NCBI GenBank assembly: GCA_016198605.1
Contig: JACQIG010000022.1
Span: 1-18,165, forward strand
Origin: Candidatus Aenigmatarchaeota archaeon
GTDB lineage: Archaea > Aenigmatarchaeota > Aenigmatarchaeia > QMZP01
Direction of reading: 5' to 3'
DNA length: 18,165 nt
Of the stretch, positions 14,190-18,165 are shown one piece after another. Made by a program: the position numbers and the translations under genes. Within the stretch, counting starts at the first letter, position 1. Each line of letters starts with the position of its first letter. The notes below the pieces were generated by a model. The model ran no database searches. It saw nothing but the letters and a program-made list of their open reading frames with translations, and was not told the DNA's origin.

Positions 14190-14209
14190 TCTACTGGAAA
14201 TTAAAGGCT
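14190..14209 (+). repeat. ORB-like element 4, overlapping the TctA-like stop codon
   Basis: TCTACTGGAAATTAAAGGCT, preceded by T. It keeps the TGGAAA dyad half and an AAAGG tail of the ORB pattern. It overlaps the last codons of the minus-strand gene ending at 14201. Confidence 0.4.
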
Positions 14210-15406
14210 TGCATAGAATATTATAATGGGAAGCATGAGGATGCCCATAAGGTTGCCGCGCTTTACGCCCATCAATATTGCCGTTATGCCTATTGCAGTG
14301 GAGACTGCCAGGATTAGCAGACCTAAAAAGCCTGTAAGAAAGGCCGTAAGTGCGGCCAGGAAGAGGATTGTGAACAGGTTAAGCCTTGCATAGTCAATTT
14401 CCTGCAACTTCATGGCTACGCTTTTCACCAGCTTGAGGGCTATTATCGCGGAAAGCCCGGTGGCCAGGAGTGTGACGGACAGCATAATAAACAGCTCCCT
14501 GAGGCCAAAGGAGGGCAGGACCTGCTGTATATAGACTGCAGCTCCGCTTCTTGGCTTGGATATCGTAAAGAGCGCCACGATGGAGAACAGGGCAACAATT
14601 GTGTTTATGGCGCCCAGGGAAACCAGGAATTCCCTATCCTTCCTTGAGCCCCTTGTGAGTTGCTGGGTTACCAGCGTGGCTTCTGCGCCCCCAACCCCGG
14701 GGAGGGTGCCTACCAGGACGCCTGAAAACAGGCCCTTCAGTGTGCCTGACAGGGCAAGCTTCTTTGGTATCCTGATGTTTCCTGCCGCCTGTTTTGGAAT
14801 GGCCGGCCTGGTCTTGAGGCTTATGATAAGCGAGCTGAGGCCAAATAGCCCGGTGAAGATCGGGAAAAGCAGGAAGTGTTGTGGTAAGAGGGAGGAATTG
14901 AGCAGTATATAGCCTAACGTGCCGCTCAACAGGAAAACCAGCAGGGCCGCGGCCTTTTGTTGCATGCCTCTTTCCGTGAGTATCATGGTGCCTGCTATCA
15001 GGAGGAGGATGTAATGGATGCCTCCCTGGACGAGGCCGTAGAACCATGGTATTGAAAATAACATGAGCGGGAAAATGAGCGCCGCGGCGAGGGCTGCACA
15101 AACGCTGCCTGTTATTGTCAGGTGTATGGCTTCCAGCCCCCTGCCCTGGAGGAGAAGCCTGTGACCCGGCAGGACTGACAGCGAAGTCTCAGGGTCGGGG
15201 GCACCGAGGAATATGGAAGGTATGAAGTCAAAGATTGTGTGCGATATGGCAAGGGCCATTATGGCAACGGCAGTGTTGTACGGGTTTATGGCAGAGCCAA
15301 GGCCCAGGAAGAGGAGTCCTACTGCGTTTACATGTATGCCAGGCATCAGGCCGGTGAATATGCCCAACCCTATGCCGATTAAGGCAAAAAGCAGCAGCTC
15401 CAGCAT
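14201..15406 (-). CDS. TctA-like (DUF112 / COG1784) polytopic membrane protein
   Basis: 401 residues and about ten hydrophobic helices. It carries the internal duplication typical of the TctA/DUF112 family: GIGLGIFTGLMPGIH at 11-25 in the first half and GLFSGVLVGTLPGVGGAEAT at 225-244 in the second. GAPDPETSLSVLPGH (68-82) is a further conserved-looking re-entrant loop. Bacterial TctA is the large membrane subunit of tripartite tricarboxylate transporters and works with TctB and a periplasmic binding protein; neither partner is here, as is usual for the archaeal COG1784 branch, whose substrate is unknown to me. The ATG follows the OB-fold gene's stop with no gap (TGAATG), so the two are translationally coupled. 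The 3' end overlaps ORB-like element 4. Confidence 0.85.
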   Translation of the reverse strand: MLELLLFALIGIGLGIFTGLMPGIHVNAVGLLFLGLGSAINPYNTAVAIMALAISHTIFDFIPSIFLGAPDPETSLSVLPGHRLLLQGRGLEAIHLTITGSVCAALAAALIFPLMLFSIPWFYGLVQGGIHYILLLIAGTMILTERGMQQKAAALLVFLLSGTLGYILLNSSLLPQHFLLFPIFTGLFGLSSLIISLKTRPAIPKQAAGNIRIPKKLALSGTLKGLFSGVLVGTLPGVGGAEATLVTQQLTRGSRKDREFLVSLGAINTIVALFSIVALFTISKPRSGAAVYIQQVLPSFGLRELFIMLSVTLLATGLSAIIALKLVKSVAMKLQEIDYARLNLFTILFLAALTAFLTGFLGLLILAVSTAIGITAILMGVKRGNLMGILMLPIIIFYASL

Positions 15407-15802
15407 TCATTCCACCTTTGGCGGGGGGCCTCCGCTGTAGACAAGCTCCAGGCTGCCGCTGGCCTTCGGGTATTCCTGTATCACGCCTGAGACGCACACC
15501 CTGACGCCCTTCCTGAAGGAGGTCGCGTTAATGGGCTGGTTCAGCTTCCGCATGCTGGAGTTGAAAACCACGAACCTCACCTCGCCTGTGCTGTCCTGCA
15601 GGCTCATAAAAAGGTGGCTGTCCTTGGTGACCTTTAAGGACGTCACGTTGCCGCACACCTTCGCGGCCTTGCCAACATCCTTGGTTGTTATGGAGCCTAT
15701 GGCAAGGGCTGTCGGCTCTATGGAGCCTGATATCAGGAAGAGGAGAACGATGCCCGCCAGGGACAGGAGGAGGGAGATATTCCTGAGGGTGCGGTCATGC
15801 AT
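15407..15802 (-). CDS. Membrane-anchored OB-fold protein
   Basis: 131 residues. There is one N-terminal hydrophobic helix (about 9-26), which could be an anchor or an uncleaved signal. A small beta-rich domain (about 35-125) follows; its order resembles an OB fold of the tRNA_anti/nucleic-acid-binding type: VGKAAKVCGNVTSLKV, LFMSLQDSTGEVRFVVF, then GVRVCVSGVIQEYPKASGSL. C50 and C103 could form a disulfide. With the helix N-terminal and few charges before it, the OB domain is probably outside the cytoplasm. It is the upstream, zero-gap partner of the TctA-like gene, so it may be an accessory domain of that transporter rather than a DNA-binding protein. A weak TATA (CTTAATCT, minus strand near 15825-15832) lies 26 bp upstream. 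Confidence 0.75.
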   Translation of the reverse strand: MHDRTLRNISLLLSLAGIVLLFLISGSIEPTALAIGSITTKDVGKAAKVCGNVTSLKVTKDSHLFMSLQDSTGEVRFVVFNSSMRKLNQPINATSFRKGVRVCVSGVIQEYPKASGSLELVYSGGPPPKVE

Positions 15803-15835
15803 ATAAAATAAATCGTGCCTGATGTAGATTAAGCT

Positions 15836-15970
15836 TTAGATGCAGGCTCCATTTGAACAGGATGTTGTGTGTAATGTGCTGTTGGTGCGTATGGCGGCCG
15901 TATTAAAAATTGTTATTATCGCAACTAACGTCACAAGAACAGCCAGGAAGTTTGCAGGATCCCTTGCCAT
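15836..15970 (-). CDS. 44-residue membrane microprotein
   Basis: A short frame from ATG 15970 to TAA 15836: MARDPANFLAVLVTLVAII, then a polar tail with TSCSNGAC near the C terminus. It has one helix (about 7-23), a basic/acidic N terminus and a tail with two cysteines four residues apart. It fills most of the 200-bp gap between the PolD small subunit and the OB-fold gene on the same strand. A TATA-like TGCATAAATAC (minus strand, 16009-15999) sits about 34 bp upstream, inside the end of the DP1-like gene. No family is recognised; the coding call rests on position, hydrophobic pattern and promoter, so chance remains possible. Confidence 0.45.
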   Translation of the reverse strand: MARDPANFLAVLVTLVAIITIFNTAAIRTNSTLHTTSCSNGACI

Positions 15971-16002
15971 GGGTTTCGCTTTATTATTGTATTGTAATGT
16001 AT

Positions 16003-16884
16003 TTATGCATTGTTATCAACAAATTCCACTTCCTTTGTCTGCAGGTTTATCCGCGCTGTCTTGCTCCCGGGGGAGACTATGAGGACCCCCTTATACACAA
16101 CGGAAAATGAGTCAGGTGAGTCCGCAATGAGAACGTCAGGCACGGGCTCTATTATGCCCAGGTTGCTCTGATGCGGATGTGTGGATATGTAGCGTTTTTT
16201 AAGTATTGACATGAGTTCTTCCTTTGACCTGCTGCCGGGCAGCGCGAGTATTGTGGCAGCGCCGCCGGATTTCTTTATCCTCAATAGCGCTATGGTGCCA
16301 ATCTTCTCGCTAATCGTATTGCGGTCGGTGAGCAGCAGGCAGTTTTCGCGGCTTTGCACATCCAGCAGCAGATCTGCCTTCCCATAATCCCTTATCATAG
16401 GCACGTCGGGGTATGTGACACCGCTTTCCAGCAGGAGCCCCTCCTTGACCTGGCCCGTAACGCCTATCACATCGCCTGCTGCCACGCCTTTCGTGCTCAT
16501 CACTTCCATCTCCCCCGTCGGGTCCTCTATTACGAATCCGTGGCTTGTGGTTTCCTTCACGACGCCTATTATTGTTTTCTCCCCGGACTCCCTCCTGGCC
16601 GTGTTGATGGATATGGCAGCTGTTTTTTTGGCTATCATGTCCCTGAGCAGGTTATACCTGTCAAGGATGTGCCTGTGAAAATCCTCAGGGGCAAGCCTGC
16701 TCTTTATCTCCGGTTTCCATATTTCAACATGCACGCCTGCTTTTATCGGCGACAAGACTATTGTTTCCGGGCAAGCCTTTTCCAGGTAGAAACCAATGTT
16801 GCCGTCGTTTATGCTTTCAAGCATGTCCCTGGAAAGAAGCACCCCCTTGTTTAAGAATTCCCTGACTATCTGCCCCTTTTCCAT
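16003..16884 (-). CDS. PolD small-subunit (DP1) homologue with a collapsed phosphoesterase domain
   Basis: 293 residues, against roughly 450-620 for typical DP1. The order of recognisable blocks matches DP1: an N-terminal helical part (1-40); the DFHRHILDRYNLLRDMI helix (68-84) that precedes the OB fold; the OB fold at about 103-160 (KTIIGVVKETTSHGFVIEDP); TYPDVPMIR at 157-165, matching DP1's LPDVPLYR; and a C-terminal ILKKRYI (227-233), PVPDVLIADS (247-256) and VYKGVLIVSPGS (263-274), matching DP1's LLKRRH, VPDVVHMGHVH and YRGVLLINSGTW. Between TYPDVP and the C-terminal block only about 60 residues remain where DP1 has about 170. The GD, GNH(D/E), AHG and GHVH metal ligands are absent; LLTDRN (184-189) may be the relic of the DxH strand. 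It probably has a structural role only. It follows orc1 by 2 bp. Confidence 0.75.
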   Translation of the reverse strand: MEKGQIVREFLNKGVLLSRDMLESINDGNIGFYLEKACPETIVLSPIKAGVHVEIWKPEIKSRLAPEDFHRHILDRYNLLRDMIAKKTAAISINTARRESGEKTIIGVVKETTSHGFVIEDPTGEMEVMSTKGVAAGDVIGVTGQVKEGLLLESGVTYPDVPMIRDYGKADLLLDVQSRENCLLLTDRNTISEKIGTIALLRIKKSGGAATILALPGSRSKEELMSILKKRYISTHPHQSNLGIIEPVPDVLIADSPDSFSVVYKGVLIVSPGSKTARINLQTKEVEFVDNNA

Positions 16885-16886
16885 AA

Positions 16887-18083
16887 CTATCCATCCAGCA
16901 GATATGTCCCCTTGAGGACCGATTTTACCCTGTCAAGCGTTGCCTTGCCGAGCAATATCCTTATCTCCCTTGTCCTGCCATACCTGCCTTTTGATATCAC
17001 CCTTGAGTTTATTATGCCCAGCATGTCCAGTTCCGCTATCAGGTCCGAGATGCGCCTCTGGGTCAGCACCTTCATGCCGGAACTCTTGCATATTTCCTCA
17101 TAGACGGAAAAGACGTCGCCGGTCTGTATGTCCCTGCCGCCGTCCTCTGACAGCCTGATTGCCGCGGCCAGCACGGCTTGTGACTGCTTGGGCTGGGCCC
17201 GCACGACTTCCACCACCCTGTCCAGGTCAAGCTTGTCCTCTGCCCGGTCCACCTGGTCTGTGGTTATTTTTTGCGTGCTCTCCCTCTCCGCGAGCTCGCC
17301 GGCTATCCTGAGGAGGGCCAGCGCCTTGCGCGCATCGCCGTGCTCCTGCGCGGCAAGGGCCGCGCATTTTGTTATCACCCCTTCCCCAAGGGCGCTTTGG
17401 TTGAATGCCAGCAGCGCCCTTTGCAGGAGGATGTCCTGCAGCTGCGTGGCGTTGTAAGGGGGGAATATGACCTCCTCTTCTGACAGGCTGGACTTCACCC
17501 TGGGATCAAGGCCATCGGAGAAAGACGTGTCGTTGGATATGCCTATTATGCTGAGCTTTGCCTTCTTCAGGTCCTGGTTTATCCTTGTCAGGTTGTAAAG
17601 TATCTCGTCGCCTATTTTCTTGACAAGGGAGTCTATCTCATCCAATATCAATATTGTGGTTTTCTCCTCGCCATCAAGGGCTTCGTGAAAGGCCTTGTAA
17701 ATCTCCACGGTTGGGAGGCCTGTTGAGGGGACGACCTTTCCGAGGAGGCGTGAGAGCTCCGCAAGGAGCCTGTATTCTGTGTCAGACACCCTCTTCATCT
17801 TGCAGTTGACGTATAACACCCTTACCTTCTCTGAGTTCCTTATTATCTCATCTGTCACGAATAGTGTGGATAAAGACTTCCCCGTGCCGGTGTTTCCATA
17901 AATAAAGATGTTTGAGGGCTTGTCGCCGTTTATCGCAGGGGCAATTATGTTTGCTATTTGTTTCATCTGCTCGTCCCTGTGGTGGATGGTGTCTGGAATG
18001 TACCTGTCCGTCAACGTGTCCTTGTTTTTGAAAATGTTGTTTTGTGTGTAGTTTTTGAAAACATCCTTGAATGTTTGCTGCAT
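16887..18083 (-). CDS. cdc6: Orc1/Cdc6 replication initiator, AAA+ ATPase
   Basis: 398 residues from ATG 18083. The AAA+ core has Walker A GNTGTGKS (63-70), Walker B LILDEID (145-151), sensor 1 GISND (181-185), a probable arginine finger within LDPRVKSSL (192-200), and sensor 2 GDARKAL (249-255). The C-terminal winged helix (about 290-398), with QRRISDLIAELDMLGI, would insert into ORB DNA together with the AAA+ initiator-specific motif. The protein recognises origins and loads MCM. A GTG at 18092 gives a 401-residue alternative, but that codon lies inside a 7-bp hairpin and has no supporting signal; the ATG is preferred. The gene and the DP1 homologue form an operon (TAG-TT-ATG), an arrangement also known near euryarchaeal origins. 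Confidence 0.94.
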   Translation of the reverse strand: MQQTFKDVFKNYTQNNIFKNKDTLTDRYIPDTIHHRDEQMKQIANIIAPAINGDKPSNIFIYGNTGTGKSLSTLFVTDEIIRNSEKVRVLYVNCKMKRVSDTEYRLLAELSRLLGKVVPSTGLPTVEIYKAFHEALDGEEKTTILILDEIDSLVKKIGDEILYNLTRINQDLKKAKLSIIGISNDTSFSDGLDPRVKSSLSEEEVIFPPYNATQLQDILLQRALLAFNQSALGEGVITKCAALAAQEHGDARKALALLRIAGELAERESTQKITTDQVDRAEDKLDLDRVVEVVRAQPKQSQAVLAAAIRLSEDGGRDIQTGDVFSVYEEICKSSGMKVLTQRRISDLIAELDMLGIINSRVISKGRYGRTREIRILLGKATLDRVKSVLKGTYLLDG

Positions 18084-18088
18084 GCAGA

Positions 18089-18111
18089 CCACACGCCTTC
18101 CTTTCGTGTGG
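18089..18111 (-). promoter_or_regulatory. Hairpin in the 5' leader of orc1/cdc6
   Basis: On the minus strand CCACACG (18111-18105) and CGTGTGG (18095-18089) form a perfect 7-bp stem with a 9-nt loop, AAAGGAAGG. With the TATA box at 18130-18138, transcription should start near 18108-18111, so the hairpin would sit at the very 5' end of the mRNA, 5 nt before the ATG. The loop holds the only purine-rich ribosome-binding-like sequence. It could be a translational control element or a protein-binding site on DNA. Confidence 0.5.
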
Positions 18112-18129
18112 AGTTTTTGGTTTTTGGTC

Positions 18130-18138
18130 TTATAAATA
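18130..18138 (-). promoter_or_regulatory. TATA box for the orc1/cdc6 operon
   Basis: TTATAAATA (TATTTATAA on the minus strand) is centred about 51 bp before the ATG at 18083, giving a leader of about 25 nt. Just upstream, TTCCATATGAAAT at 18143-18155 repeats the TCCA-n3-GAAAT core of the ORB-like elements but lacks the G-rich tail. Confidence 0.55.
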
Positions 18139-18165
18139 TTATTTCCATATGAAATTATATATAAC

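Larger units (their letters stand above)
13998..14209. other. Candidate chromosomal replication origin with four ORB-like elements
   Basis: This stretch between the convergent ends of polB and the TctA-like gene has no gene; frames on either strand are short. It holds four same-orientation repeats that resemble archaeal origin recognition boxes (family pattern TTCCAnTGGAAACGAAAGGGG, recalled rather than looked up). They start at 14048, 14076, 14151 and 14190, interleaved with AT-rich DNA (for example 14101-14150) and with ACGTGAA motifs. The match of the first and third copies to an ORB, including the GGGG tail, is the main evidence. A polymerase gene and an orc1/cdc6 gene within 4 kb support it. 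It is unusual in being away from the orc1 promoter and between convergent genes. Without skew or binding data the call remains tentative. Confidence 0.55.

Noticed and set aside
15840..16082. An 80-residue plus-strand frame over the gap downstream of the DP1-like gene
   Set aside because: It runs through the 3' end of the DP1-like gene in antisense, has an unnatural Cys/Leu-rich composition and no promoter at a sensible distance. The minus-strand 44-residue frame fits the context better.
16003..16884. The DP1-like gene as a decayed pseudogene
   Set aside because: The frame is uninterrupted, the flanking landmarks are well preserved and the operon spacing to orc1 is 2 bp, so selection seems to have kept the short form.
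1..18165. CRISPR array, insertion sequence, tRNA or rRNA genes
   Set aside because: By eye I saw no regularly spaced direct repeats with unique spacers, no transposase-like frame, and no cloverleaf or rRNA-like conserved stretches. A covariance-model scan was not possible here.

Overview
The window is archaeal chromosomal DNA. The evidence is an archaeal/eukaryotic-type replication set (Orc1/Cdc6, a family B DNA polymerase, a PolD small-subunit homologue), archaeal NAC, archaeal-type PheST and GlyRS, and TATA boxes about 25 bp upstream of start codons with little or no leader. Arg is mostly AGG and Ile often ATA. A PolD-type subunit argues against most Crenarchaeota and for Euryarchaeota or a DPANN-like lineage. 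Short versions of several proteins (PheS, GlyRS, DP1) and almost no intergenic space suggest a compact genome. I cannot name the phylum with confidence.

Layout. 1-577: an unrecognised, AT-richer gene for a probable secreted protein, whose frame is open to the left edge. 621-1379: a MinD/ParA-type ATPase, convergent with pheT. 1384-4315: the phenylalanyl-tRNA synthetase genes pheS-pheT on the minus strand, divergent from a SAM methyltransferase (4356-5099) followed by a small two-helix membrane protein (5123-5347). 5348-6550: a membrane family-2 glycosyltransferase (minus), divergent from glycyl-tRNA synthetase (6603-8120). 8117-10846: a SERCA-like Ca2+ P-type ATPase (minus), preceded by NAC (10881-11201, minus). 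11361-13997: family B DNA polymerase (plus). 13998-14200: a non-coding stretch with four ORB-like repeats and two perfect CACGTG-centred palindromes, my best candidate for a replication origin. 14201-15802: a TctA-like (DUF112/COG1784) membrane protein and a membrane-anchored OB-fold protein (minus). 15836-15970: a 44-residue membrane microprotein (minus). 16003-18083: a shortened PolD small subunit and orc1/cdc6, in that order on the map and co-transcribed from orc1 (minus).

The right-hand 7 kb reads as a replication neighbourhood: replicative polymerase, candidate origin, polymerase-D subunit and initiator. Its two most unusual parts are the DP1 homologue, which keeps the OB fold but has lost the core of the phosphoesterase (exonuclease) domain, and the candidate origin, which lies between two convergent genes rather than next to orc1. 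A third signal is a set of four 11-bp half-sites in alternating orientation in the NAC/polB divergent promoter region, with no obvious regulator in the window. The left-hand 11 kb is mostly translation and envelope housekeeping.

All motif and repeat calls were made by eye. No database search, alignment software or skew calculation was available.
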